Below are positions 1 to 8,148 of a stretch of DNA of 64,000 nt, piece after piece. A program made the position numbers and the translations under genes. The stretch is taken from positions 62,001 to 126,000 of the forward strand of contig JACQVF010000097.1 in assembly GCA_016209885.1 (NCBI GenBank). Reading direction: 5' to 3'. The notes under the pieces are model-generated. The model saw nothing but the letters and a program-made list of their open reading frames with translations, was not told where the DNA came from and did not search any database. The DNA is from Gemmatimonadota bacterium. GTDB lineage: Bacteria > Gemmatimonadota > Gemmatimonadetes > Longimicrobiales > Gaopeijiaceae. Numbering within the stretch: the first letter of the stretch is position 1; the number at the start of each line of letters is the position of its first letter.

Positions 1-2
1 CG

Positions 3-1253
3 GATGGCATCGATTTCCTCGACCTGTTCGAAGGGATGATGCCTCGCCTGCCGGCTCTTCAGTACCTGGTCACCGTGGGCGAGGAAGACCTGTGGTACGA
101 CGACCGGATCTTCCAGTTCGAGGATCTCCTGTCCGCAGGGGAGGGGCGGGATTTCCCGGCGGTGCAGGTGGATCCGGAGCGCGACGTATTCGCGATCCTC
201 TACACGTCCGGGACGATGGGGAAGCCGAAGGGGGTCGAGCTCACACACACGAACCTGCTTGCGCCGGCGTGCGGAACCGTGGAGGCGATCTCCCTCGGAT
301 GCGGCGACCGCGTCATCGGTGTGACCATGCTTTCCCAGGTCTTCGGATTGGGCCCAGGGGTGCTGGGCACGCTGCTCGCGGGCGCGACGCTCGTGCTCCA
401 GGAGGAGGTGGACGCGGGAGCCACGTTGGATCTTATTGAGCGCCACGGGGTTACTGTTCACTATGGTGTGCCGACCGTTTTCGTCACGGAGCTGCAGGAG
501 CTGCGGCGCCGGTCGCGCGACGCTTCGACCCTCCGGGTAGGGATCGTGGCGGGTGCCCCGGTGAGCGACCGGATGGTGGCCGAAGTGCGCCAGACGCTCT
601 GCCCGAATCTCCAGATCGCGTATTCGCTCGCGGAGACGGGCTCCACAGTGTGTGTGACGCGGCCCGATGACCCCCAGGAGGCGCAGTTGTTCACCGTCGG
701 ACGGCCCTTGAGCGGCACCGAGGCCCGGATCCTCGACGCGGACCGCCGGGATCTGCCGGTGGAGAGCGTGGGTGAGATCGCCGTGCGGGGCCCCGGCGTG
801 ATGAAGGGCTATTACCGGCAGCCGGTGGAGACGCGGCGGGCGTTCACGGACGACGGGTTCTTCCTGACCGGCGATCTGGGGATCGTCGACGAGGGCGGTT
901 TCCTGCACGTGGTCGGCCGGCGCAAGGAGATCATCATCCGGGGCGGCTACAACGTCTATCCCCGGGAAGTCGAGGGCCGGATCCAAGCGCATCCGGCGGT
1001 ACGGGAAGCTGTGGCGGTCGGAGTGCCGGATCGGATCCTGGGGGAGGCCATCTGTGCGTGCATCGTCCCGGTCGAGGGGGCGATCGTGACTGGCACCGAG
1101 ATTCAGGAGTGGTGCCGAGCCACGCTGGCGGACTATAAGGTGCCGGACTTGGTCCGCTTTCTCGAGACGCTCCCGATGACGGGAGCGGGAAAGGTGCGGC
1201 GGCTCGAGCTGGTCCGCATGATCTACATGGAGGACGCGAGTCGCCGGGAATGA
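3..1253 (+). CDS. AMP-dependent acyl-CoA ligase (5' end outside window)
   Basis: Adenylate-forming enzyme that would activate a carboxylic acid to an acyl-AMP and then an acyl-CoA. The reading frame is open to the window edge, so about 416 C-terminal residues are seen and the N-terminus is missing. Visible motifs are the P-loop-like YTSGTMGKPKGVELTH, the GYY and TGDLG motifs, the hinge GRRKEIIIRGGYNVYPREVE, and the C-terminal catalytic lysine in MTGAGKVRRLEL. The layout is that of FadD-like or medium-chain acyl-CoA synthetases. The substrate cannot be read from the sequence. A role in fatty-acid activation fits the nearby ETF genes, which accept electrons from acyl-CoA dehydrogenases, but that is inference. 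Confidence 0.9.
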   Translation, partial: DGIDFLDLFEGMMPRLPALQYLVTVGEEDLWYDDRIFQFEDLLSAGEGRDFPAVQVDPERDVFAILYTSGTMGKPKGVELTHTNLLAPACGTVEAISLGCGDRVIGVTMLSQVFGLGPGVLGTLLAGATLVLQEEVDAGATLDLIERHGVTVHYGVPTVFVTELQELRRRSRDASTLRVGIVAGAPVSDRMVAEVRQTLCPNLQIAYSLAETGSTVCVTRPDDPQEAQLFTVGRPLSGTEARILDADRRDLPVESVGEIAVRGPGVMKGYYRQPVETRRAFTDDGFFLTGDLGIVDEGGFLHVVGRRKEIIIRGGYNVYPREVEGRIQAHPAVREAVAVGVPDRILGEAICACIVPVEGAIVTGTEIQEWCRATLADYKVPDLVRFLETLPMTGAGKVRRLELVRMIYMEDASRRE

Positions 1254-1435
1254 GTGACCGGGAGGCCACCCCGGATTCCCGGCAGGGAGCGAGAGGCATC
1301 GCTCGAGGCGCACGAGAGGGTGCGCGGATGGGACGGATGCGATGCGGGCTTCGCCCCCGGCCCCGTGCAGGGGAGGCTGGGAATCGGGGAGGTCTCGCGG
1401 CGGGGTATGGCGGTTAACCTCAGCGAGACTGGACA

Positions 1436-3433
1436 ATGAACCAACTGTTTACGCGGGCGCCCCACGTGGGTAGCCCGCAGCCCGTACATTCGCACGCGCC
1501 GAATGCTGCGCTCCTGATCGACTTCGACAACGTCACGATGGCGATCCGGAGTGACCTTTCGCGCGAGCTCAAAGCGCTTCTCAATTCGGAGATCATCCGC
1601 GGGAAGGTCGCCGTGCTGCGTGCCTACGCCGACTGGCGCCGCTACCCGCAGTACATCGTCCCGCTGTCCGAGTCTTCCATCGACCTGATCTTCGCGCCGG
1701 CGGTCGGGAGCTCGCGGAAGAACGCGACGGACATCCGCCTGGCGATCGACGCGCTCGAGCTGGTATTCACTCGCCCGGAGATCGGGACCTTCATTCTCCT
1801 CAGCGGGGACAGTGACTTCTCGAGCCTGGTCGTCAAGCTGAAGGAATACGGGAAGTACATCATCGGCGTGGGGATCCGGGAGTCCACCTCCGATCTCCTC
1901 ATCCAGAACTGCGACGAGTACTACTCGTACAATGCGCTGACCGGGCTCACCCGCGAGACGGATGAGGAGCGGATCCGCATAGACCCGTGGCTTCTGGTGG
2001 AGAAGGCGCTCGACCAGATGGCCGAGCGCCAGGATGTCATGCGCTCGGACCGGCTGAAGCAGGTCATGATGGAGATCGACCCGGGCTTCGACGAAAAGGA
2101 GTACGGGTACAGCAAGTTCACCAGGTTCCTGACGGACGCAGCGGCCCGCGGGCTCGTGAGGCTGAAGAAGCTGGAGGCGGGCCAGTACGAGGTGCAGCCG
2201 CCCGAGGTTGCGCTGTCGCCGGCCGCCGCGCCGGCGCAACAGCCGGCGGCCGCTGCGCTCGAGGAAGCGGCGCGGAAGCCGCGCGCCCCGGAGGCGCGCC
2301 AGCGGAGGGCCCGCCGGGCGGAGCCGGTGCGTGAAGCTCCGCCGGTGAGTCCGGTGAGTCCGGTGAGTCCGGTGAGTCCGGTGAGTCCGGTGAGTCAGCA
2401 TCCGCTCCAGCGGGCGTACGAACTGCTTCGCCGTGCCGTGGAGGAGCTGACGCGGGAGGGTGCGGAGGCTGTTCGTGACTCGGACGTCAAGCGGCGGATG
2501 CTCGAGCGCGACTCCCACTTCGACGAAGGTGAGCTGGGATTCGGCAAGTTCAGCCGCTTCCTCCGGCAGGCTCACGATGCGGAGATCGTGGACCTACGGA
2601 AGACCGAGTCGGGCAACTACGAGGTCGCCCCGCGAGCAGAAGGACGGGACGAGGCCGTGCCGGTCAAGGCGCCGGAGCCGCCTGCGGAGGCCAAGATGCC
2701 GCCGCCGCCGCCGGCCGTAGTCGCGCCACTCGTCGCGGACGATGAGGCGGGCGCCACGCCCTGGGCGGGAACGGGCGTCGCCTCGCCGGCGGTCGGCGAG
2801 AGCGAAGTCGCTTCGCCGCGGGCGCTCCGCTTCCGGCGAGGCACGCGCGGGCGGCCGAGGGCGCCGGGCCCGCCCGTCATCTTGGAAGGCCAGGCCATCG
2901 GGGAGGGTGCGGACGCGGGTATCCAGAATCGCCGGAGCGTACGGCTCCGCCGGCGGCCGGCGGCCGGGTCCGCGACTGCTCCCGACGGTGATGAGCGCGG
3001 AGCGGAGGCGATGGCCGGTTCCCAGGCCGCGGCGGAGGCTACGCCTTCGGAGCCCGCCGCGTCCACGAACGGGGATGAGGTGAAGCGGCTGGGGCTGCCC
3101 GTGGATCCGGAGGCGATCGTGCGGTACCTCACACACCGCTATGGGGGAGTGGGGCGCAAGACCGCGGAAACGCTGGTAGAGCGCTTCGGGGCGGACGTGT
3201 TTCGGGTGCTGCACCGCGAACCGGAGCGAATCCACCAGCTCCTGCCCGAGGGGCGCGCCGAGAGCGTGCTCGCGTCATGGCGAGCGGACTACGAGCGCAG
3301 GACGGGTCGAGCCGCTGCACGGGAGGGGGCGAGCGCCGCGGCGAATACGCGGGATCATGTAAGTGGCGGCCGACGCCGCCGTGGCGGACACCGCGATCGC
3401 GGTTCGCGGGGCGACGCAGCGGACGTGCCCTGA
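1436..3433 (+). CDS. NYN-domain protein with two OST-HTH (LOTUS) domains and a C-terminal helical DNA/RNA-binding-like domain
   Basis: A 665-residue protein of four parts. Residues ~23-175 are a NYN (PIN-like, LabA/DUF88) fold with the acidic residues expected of a metal-dependent nuclease: D29 and D31 (LLIDFDN), D99 (NATDIRLA) and D125/D127 (LSGDSDF). Residues ~183-255 and ~320-395 are two similar OST-HTH/LOTUS domains, each ending in an L-KK/RKTE-G-YEV pattern. A Pro/Ala/Arg-rich linker separates them and includes six V-S-P units. Residues ~560-640 look like a helix-hairpin-helix (YGGVGRKTAETLVERFG). The family is thought to bind and possibly cleave RNA; the target here is unknown. The chosen ATG has no clear Shine-Dalgarno, so the start is less certain than the rest. 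Confidence 0.85.
   Translation: MNQLFTRAPHVGSPQPVHSHAPNAALLIDFDNVTMAIRSDLSRELKALLNSEIIRGKVAVLRAYADWRRYPQYIVPLSESSIDLIFAPAVGSSRKNATDIRLAIDALELVFTRPEIGTFILLSGDSDFSSLVVKLKEYGKYIIGVGIRESTSDLLIQNCDEYYSYNALTGLTRETDEERIRIDPWLLVEKALDQMAERQDVMRSDRLKQVMMEIDPGFDEKEYGYSKFTRFLTDAAARGLVRLKKLEAGQYEVQPPEVALSPAAAPAQQPAAAALEEAARKPRAPEARQRRARRAEPVREAPPVSPVSPVSPVSPVSPVSQHPLQRAYELLRRAVEELTREGAEAVRDSDVKRRMLERDSHFDEGELGFGKFSRFLRQAHDAEIVDLRKTESGNYEVAPRAEGRDEAVPVKAPEPPAEAKMPPPPPAVVAPLVADDEAGATPWAGTGVASPAVGESEVASPRALRFRRGTRGRPRAPGPPVILEGQAIGEGADAGIQNRRSVRLRRRPAAGSATAPDGDERGAEAMAGSQAAAEATPSEPAASTNGDEVKRLGLPVDPEAIVRYLTHRYGGVGRKTAETLVERFGADVFRVLHREPERIHQLLPEGRAESVLASWRADYERRTGRAAAREGASAAANTRDHVSGGRRRRGGHRDRGSRGDAADVP
2342..2395 (+). 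repeat. 9-bp tandem repeat (ccggtgagt) x 6 inside the NYN gene
   Basis: Six perfect consecutive copies of the 9-mer ccggtgagt. The unit is a multiple of three, so gain or loss of copies keeps the frame and changes the number of Val-Ser-Pro units in the linker between the two OST-HTH domains (residues ~303-320). Confidence 0.95.
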
Positions 3434-3532
3434 GCGCCTGGGTGCCCTCCCGGCGGAGGCGGCCGGGTGTAGCGGCGCAGCCGTGCCGCTTCACCCGGCC
3501 GCGTCGCTTTCATCCGCTCCCTTCCACCTCGG

Positions 3533-3561
3533 TTGATTCGGCCTCGGGGCGCTGGTACATT
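3533..3561 (+). promoter_or_regulatory. Candidate promoter of etfB
   Basis: TTGATT at 3533-3538 and TACATT at 3556-3561 with a 17-bp spacer. The predicted start lies about 41 bases before the etfB start codon. Read by eye from consensus; the same -35 hexamer occurs before lepA. Confidence 0.5.
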
Positions 3562-3596
3562 GGCGCAGTTTTCGGACCCGAAGTTCGCGATTTCGC

Positions 3597-3602
3597 AAGG
3601 AG
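3597..3602 (+). promoter_or_regulatory. Ribosome-binding site that fixes the etfB TTG start
   Basis: AAGGAG lies six bases before the TTG at 3609. No ATG or GTG in this frame gives the conserved N-terminus NCIVCIKRVPDTE, so the strong site supports TTG as the true start. Confidence 0.75.
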
Positions 3603-3608
3603 CGCGCC

Positions 3609-4358
3609 TTGAACTGCATCGTCTGCATCAAACGTGTGCCGGACACGGAAGCCCGCATCCGCATCGGCGAAGATGGGAGGGGCATCGACCCGGGCGGCGT
3701 GAAGTTCATCATGAGCCCCTACGATGAGTTCGCAGTAGAAGCGGCGCTGCAGACTCGTGAGACGGCCGGCGTTGGCGAGGTTACGGTCGTGGCCGTGGGC
3801 GATGCGTCGTCCGGAGAGACGCTGCGCGCCGCCCTCGCCATGGGGGCCGACCGCGCCATGCTGCTGAAGGCGCCGGCGAGCATGGACGGCCTCGCCACGG
3901 CGAAGGTCCTCGCGCGGGCGCTCGAGGGTCAGGAAGCGGCGCTCGTTCTATTCGGCGTGAAGGCGGTGGACGACGACCAGCAGCAGGTGGGCGCCATGGT
4001 GGCGACGCTGCTCGGGCGGCCATGCGCCACGGCCGTAGCGGGGTTCGAAGTGAAAGGCGATGCGGTGGTCTGTGATCGCGAGGTCGAGGGCGGGATCGAG
4101 GTCGTCGAGCTGCGACTCCCGGCAGTGGTTACCATCACGAAGGGGAGATACGAGCCGCGCTACGCCTCCCTGAAAGGGATTATGGCGGCGAAGCGGAAGC
4201 CGCTGGAGGAGCGCGACGTGGAGGCGCCGGACCTGCGGCTCCACGTGGAGCGGCTGGAATACCCCCCGGAGCGCCCGGCGGGCAAGATCGTGGGGCTGGG
4301 AGCCGACGCCGTCCCGGAGCTCGTGCGCTTGCTGCGGGAAGAGGCACAGGTGCTTTGA
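3609..4358 (+). CDS. etfB: Electron transfer flavoprotein, beta subunit
   Basis: Small subunit (249 residues, normal length) of the soluble ETF heterodimer. ETF takes electrons from acyl-CoA and other flavin dehydrogenases and passes them to ETF:quinone oxidoreductase. The family start MNCIVCIKRVPDTE is present, as are SPYDEFAVEAAL, the nucleotide-binding KAVDDDQQQVG stretch near residue 117 and the C-terminal TITKGRYEPRYASLKGIMAAKRKP recognition loop region. The start is TTG, supported by AAGGAG. The alpha subunit follows in the same direction after 184 bases, an unusually long gap for this pair, and the gap is rich in inverted repeats. Confidence 0.96.
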   Translation: MNCIVCIKRVPDTEARIRIGEDGRGIDPGGVKFIMSPYDEFAVEAALQTRETAGVGEVTVVAVGDASSGETLRAALAMGADRAMLLKAPASMDGLATAKVLARALEGQEAALVLFGVKAVDDDQQQVGAMVATLLGRPCATAVAGFEVKGDAVVCDREVEGGIEVVELRLPAVVTITKGRYEPRYASLKGIMAAKRKPLEERDVEAPDLRLHVERLEYPPERPAGKIVGLGADAVPELVRLLREEAQVL

Positions 4359-4361
4359 GGA

Positions 4362-4511
4362 GCGGGTTAGAGGGTTAATCGTTACTCGCACGCTGCACGG
4401 CTTCGTGCAAGCCTGCTTGACGGCAGGGCGGCTCTGCCCGAAACGGAGCGAACACGGGTTTGCGACTGAAGGCGTGGCGGGCCCCTTCTAACCCCTCTAA
4501 CCCGCCACGCC
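4362..4511 (+). promoter_or_regulatory. Mutually exclusive inverted repeats between etfB and etfA (attenuator-like)
   Basis: A 13-bp arm at 4362-4374 is the exact reverse complement of 4493-4505. An 11-bp arm at 4471-4481 is the exact reverse complement of 4501-4511 (19-base loop). The two stems compete for 4501-4505, so only one can form at a time. The arrangement resembles an attenuator or processing site. No T-run follows, so simple intrinsic termination is not indicated. A degraded mobile repeat is the alternative. Confidence 0.5.
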
Positions 4512-4542
4512 GCTGGGAGCGGATGGGAGGAGAAGGGACGAG

Positions 4543-5532
4543 ATGGGAGACATACTCGCGTTTGCGGAACAGCGCGGCGGCAGGCTGCGCGCCGTCGCGA
4601 ACGAGGCGGTGAGCACGGCGGCGGCGCTCGCCGACCGGTTAGGCGGCGTCGCCGATGCTCTCGTGCTGGGCGGAACGGGAATCGCGGAGGTGGCGTCGAG
4701 CCTGGGCGCGCACGGTGCAGCGCGCGTCCTGGTGGCGGAGCACGCGGCGCTGGAACGCTACACGGGAGAGCGGGCGGCCAAGGTCGTGGCGGAGACCATC
4801 TCGACCCGGGGATATTCCACCGTGCTGTTTCCGGCCACCGCGCTGGGTAAGGACCTCTCGGCGCGGGTTGCCGCTCTGCTGGACGTGCCGCTGGCCACGG
4901 AGGCCACGGCGTTGCGCGTGGAGGATGGCTGTCTGGTCATCGTCCGGCCCGTGTACGCGGGGAAGGCGTACGCGCGAGTGAGGTTGAGCGCCGAACCGGC
5001 GCTCGTATCCCTGCGTCCCACGGTTTTCCCGGCGGCGGAACGGCCGGCGGCCGGGAAGCTCGAGCGCGTGACCCCTGACCTTGATGACGCAGCGTTCGGC
5101 TCGCGGCTCGTGGAGCTCAAGGCGGCGAGCAGCGAGCGGCCCGATGTGGCCGAGGCTCCCATCGTGGTGTCGGGCGGGCGCGGGATGAAGGACCCGTCCA
5201 ACTGGCCACTCCTGGAGATGTTGCGGGATGCCCTGGGCGCCCAGGCGGCGCTGGGTGCATCGCGGGCCGTCGTGGACGCCGGCTGGCGGCCGCATGCGGA
5301 GCAGGTCGGGCAGACGGGGAAGACGGTGTCGCCAAAGCTCTATTTCGCCGTCGGGATCTCGGGCGCGATCCAGCACCTCGCGGGGATGCGGACCTCCCGG
5401 GTGATCGTGGCCATCAATAAGGATCGAGACGCCCCGATCTTCAAGGTGGCGGACTACGGGATCGTGGGCGATCTCTTCGAGGTGGTGCCCCGTCTGGCGG
5501 AGGAGATTCGGTCGCTGCGCTCATCGGAGTGA
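4543..5532 (+). CDS. etfA: Electron transfer flavoprotein, alpha subunit
   Basis: Large, FAD-binding subunit of ETF (329 residues). The C-terminal half carries the FAD domain, beginning near residue 211 with [11 protein letters not shown] and including [12 protein letters not shown], the flavin loop [21 protein letters not shown] split across residues ~255-275, and [22 protein letters not shown] ggagg-type ribosome site precedes the ATG. It pairs with etfB upstream. Together with the acyl-CoA ligase it suggests beta-oxidation electron flow. The stop codon is followed at once by a peptidase fragment rather than by an ETF-related gene. Confidence 0.96.
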   Translation: MGDILAFAEQRGGRLRAVANEAVSTAAALADRLGGVADALVLGGTGIAEVASSLGAHGAARVLVAEHAALERYTGERAAKVVAETISTRGYSTVLFPATALGKDLSARVAALLDVPLATEATALRVEDGCLVIVRPVYAGKAYARVRLSAEPALVSLRPTVFPAAERPAAGKLERVTPDLDDAAFGSRLVELKAASSERPDVAEAPIVVSGGRGMKDPSNWPLLEMLRDALGAQAALGASRAVVDAGWRPHAEQVGQTGKTVSPKLYFAVGISGAIQHLAGMRTSRVIVAINKDRDAPIFKVADYGIVGDLFEVVPRLAEEIRSLRSSE

Positions 5533-5585
5533 GCCGTCGGCGTGGATCGGCTGACGCGGCGGCTCCACGGCGGGCGTGGTGCCCG

Positions 5586-5921
5586 CGGGCGCTCCTCGGC
5601 GACATCGAGGGCGCGGTGGTGAAATGGAGCTACGGGTTCCAGGCGGCGAAGACGCTGACGCCGGAGGCATCGTCCCGGCTTATCGCCGAGAAGGTCAAAG
5701 CGGCGGTCGGGCGGATTCGCGAGTTCAGGCCGTTCGTGCTGACCAAGCCCATCACGCTGGACGTCCGCTTCAAGAACTACTTTCCGGCGGAACTCCTTGC
5801 ATACCTTGCCATCGTCGAGCGCACGGACGCGCACGCCATCCGCTTCGTGAGCTCGGACATGATCCAAGTTTCCAAGTTCCTGGGCTTCCTGACACGCTAC
5901 CGTCCGGACCTCGAGCCCTAG
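5586..5921 (+). pseudogene. C-terminal fragment of an M55 D-aminopeptidase (DppA-like)
   Basis: About 110 residues starting near GDIEGAVVKWSYG and ending LTRYRPDLEP resemble the C-terminal part of M55 peptidases: the VVK-G-AA-TLTPE segment, an alpha-helical LIAEKVKAAV, then KPITLDVRF and the closing helix. The N-terminal two thirds, where this family keeps its zinc ligands, are absent. The frame is open back to 5529, overlapping the end of etfA, but residues before ~5586 do not look like the family. I read it as a remnant after deletion. Expression as a short protein of unknown role cannot be excluded. Confidence 0.6.
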
Positions 5922-6059
5922 CAGGTACCGCCCGCCTTCGACCGCATGCGGAGCCACTTCGGGGAGGAATTTCGTCTCTTGCGTTCCCGACCGGGAAGCA
6001 CCGGTGCATTCGACCTCCGCTGCATTCCGGCTTGCTGCGTGCGCCTGGCCTTCAATCCG

Positions 6060-6075
6060 CGCAACGTACGTTGCG
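6060..6075. repeat. Perfect 16-bp palindrome
   Basis: CGCAACGTACGTTGCG equals its own reverse complement. It sits in the 290-base gap between the M55 fragment (+) and the M23 lipoprotein (-). It could be an operator or chance. Nothing else in this gap looks coding. Confidence 0.5.
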
Positions 6076-6211
6076 TGGGGACCCCTGTTGCAATAGCCAC
6101 GACTATTCCTCCTCGGCGCGCCTTGCGCACCGGACGCATCGACGGTCTCGGTGCGTGATCGCTGGTGCGCCCCCCCCGCACTACCGGCCGTGGCGCTTCC
6201 TGCAGGTCGAT

Positions 6212-6679
6212 TTAGCGCGGTGCCGGCCGTCCGCCGAGCAGGAGCACGGGGTCGCGCGGCCGATCGCCGGCGCGGATCTCGAAGTGGAGGTGTGGCGCTC
6301 TCGCGTCGCCGCTGTGCCCGCTGAGCCCGATGACGTCGCCGGAGCCAAGGCGTTGGCCGGCCTGCACGCGCAGCTCGGAGAGGTGCGCGTAGAGGGTGGT
6401 CCAGCCGCCGCGGTGTTCCAGGATCACCACGGTCCCGTAGGCGCCCAGTTCGCCCGCGAACCGGACCGTCCCCGGCGCCATGGCTCGCACGGGGCTGCCC
6501 CCCGGGATCGCGATGTCCACGCCCCCATGGAGCTCGGGTAGCCAGCCGCGCCAGCGGATCCCGAATGGCGACGTGATGGGGCCCTCCACGGGCCAGCGAG
6601 GGAGCGCACAGCCCGCGAGCAGGGCGAGTTGGAGAGCGAGCGCTAAGGGTCGAGGGTGACGGCGGCAGTCGCGGCGCAC
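6212..6679 (-). CDS. M23 (LytM) peptidase, lipoprotein
   Basis: Predicted 155-residue lipoprotein zinc peptidase acting on peptidoglycan cross-bridges. The frame stays open upstream into moeA, but the GTG at 6679 gives a proper lipoprotein signal: RRDCRRHPRP, then a hydrophobic stretch, then the lipobox LLAGC. The domain keeps the zinc ligands of active LytM enzymes: HGGVD near the start, YAHLSEL in the middle and PHLHFEIR near the end. It is short, essentially only the catalytic domain. It lies downstream of moeA on the same strand with a 71-base gap. Contrast the envC-like gene at 37-38 kb, where these ligands are lost. Confidence 0.85.
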   Translation of the reverse strand: MRRDCRRHPRPLALALQLALLAGCALPRWPVEGPITSPFGIRWRGWLPELHGGVDIAIPGGSPVRAMAPGTVRFAGELGAYGTVVILEHRGGWTTLYAHLSELRVQAGQRLGSGDVIGLSGHSGDARAPHLHFEIRAGDRPRDPVLLLGGRPAPR

Positions 6680-6750
6680 TGCGCCCCTTCGGCTCCTCCT
6701 GCCGGGTACCCGGGCTGCGCAGTCTCCGGCCCGACGCGAAGTCAGAGGAG

Positions 6751-8049
6751 TCAGAAAGGGCACGCCCCGCTTGCGGCGCCTTCGTCGAGCAGCAGCACCT
6801 TCACGGTCTCTCCGGGCGCAATCTCCCCCGCTTCTTCCGGGATGACGGCGAGCCCGTCCGCCGCCGCCACGCTCGAGAGGATCCCTGAGCCCTGCGGCCC
6901 GGTGAGATGTGCGGCCCATCCGCAGCCTTCGTGACCGAGACGGACCCGCAGAAAGTGGGTCAGCCCCTTGGTGGCGGACAACCGCTCCGCTGCCGCCGCG
7001 ATCACGGTGGAGCGGAATGGGCGACCGTGGCCGGCCAGCAGCCGGAGCGCGGGCCGCACAAACAGTTCGAATGTCACGAGCGCAGAGACCGGGTTACCCG
7101 GGAGACTGAAGACAGGCAGGCGTCCGCCGCCCCGACGCGGGAGGAAGCCGTAGCCGAACGGGCTGCCCGGACGAATGCGTACGCGCCAGAAGTCGAGCTC
7201 GAACCCCAGCCCCGCTAGCGTGCGCTTGAGAAGGTCGTGCTCGCCGACGCTGGCGCCAGCGGAAGTCACCAACCCGTCGGCGCTCACCATCCCTTCCAGC
7301 CGTCGGCGGATGTCCTCCGGGTCGTCGCGCGCGATGCCCAGGTAGACCGGCTCGCCGCCCGCAGCCACGACGCCGGCGACCAACCCGTAGCCGTTCGAGT
7401 TGAGGATCTTCCGTCCGCTGAGCACCTGGTCAAAAGCATCCAGATCTGCGAGCTCGTCACCGTTCGAGAGGATCGCGATACGCGGTCGCTCGCGTACCGG
7501 CACGAGATTCTTGCCGATGGCGGCGAGCAGGGCGAGGCGTGCGGGGGTGAGGGTGGTGCCGGCGGTCAGCACCGTATGGCCCTCGCGCACGTCCTCGCCT
7601 TGCCGCCGGATATTCCGCCCCGCGTCCCGGTCCGAGTAGACGGACACACGCTCCCGCTGCCTGCGGCCCGCATCCGTGTCCTCGACGCGAACCACCGAGT
7701 CCGCACCCGCCGGGACCGGGGCGCCCGTCATGACCTTCACTGCCTGGCCCGAGCCCACGGGACGCTCGGGAAAAGCGCCGGCCGACACATGGCCCACCAG
7801 TTCGAGTCGCACCGGACGCTCGACGGAGGCGCCGCGGATGTCCGACGCACGCACGGCGAAGCCGTCCATGGCCGAGTTGTCCCACGGGGGGAGAGTTACG
7901 GGGGAACGGATGTCTGCGGCCAGCGCCCGCCCCAGCGCAGCAGTCAGCGCAATCTCTTCGGGCGGGAGAGGCACGATGCTGCGCTTGATCCGCGCGATCG
8001 CATCGCCTGCGGAGAGCCAGTCGGCAGGCAAGGTCTCGAACTGCGGCAT
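6751..8049 (-). CDS. moeA: Molybdopterin molybdenumtransferase
   Basis: Inserts molybdate into (adenylylated) molybdopterin in the last step of molybdenum cofactor synthesis. 432 residues, with the family order: N-terminal PLPPEEIALTAALGRALAADI, the PPWDNSAMDGFAVR substrate loop, VKVMTGAPVPAGAD, SNGDEL near residue 195, the VTSAGASVGEHD loop near residue 262, and the C-terminal FSLPGNPVSALVTFELFVRP followed by domain IV. The only other Mo-cofactor gene in the window is moaC at 35.6 kb, so the pathway genes are dispersed. Confidence 0.95.
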   Translation of the reverse strand: MPQFETLPADWLSAGDAIARIKRSIVPLPPEEIALTAALGRALAADIRSPVTLPPWDNSAMDGFAVRASDIRGASVERPVRLELVGHVSAGAFPERPVGSGQAVKVMTGAPVPAGADSVVRVEDTDAGRRQRERVSVYSDRDAGRNIRRQGEDVREGHTVLTAGTTLTPARLALLAAIGKNLVPVRERPRIAILSNGDELADLDAFDQVLSGRKILNSNGYGLVAGVVAAGGEPVYLGIARDDPEDIRRRLEGMVSADGLVTSAGASVGEHDLLKRTLAGLGFELDFWRVRIRPGSPFGYGFLPRRGGGRLPVFSLPGNPVSALVTFELFVRPALRLLAGHGRPFRSTVIAAAAERLSATKGLTHFLRVRLGHEGCGWAAHLTGPQGSGILSSVAAADGLAVIPEEAGEIAPGETVKVLLLDEGAASGACPF

Positions 8050-8148
8050 CTCAGCTCCGATCCACCCGCCTCGCTGTCGCGCCTGTTCCCGCCGTCGCAG
8101 AGCCTCCAGCGTACCCGACGAGCTCCATCGCCGCGCCCGGGGACTCCT

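Noticed and set aside
1254-1439. 61-codon frame between the acyl-CoA ligase and the NYN gene
   Set aside because: Overlaps the NYN start, has no family signal or ribosome site and reads as GC-rich filler.
2342-2395. CRISPR-like repeat
   Set aside because: Repeats are 9 bp, directly adjacent and in frame; no spacers.
4359-4542. tRNA-like fold between etfB and etfA
   Set aside because: Several hairpins but no cloverleaf, no T-loop GTTCRA and no acceptor-stem match.
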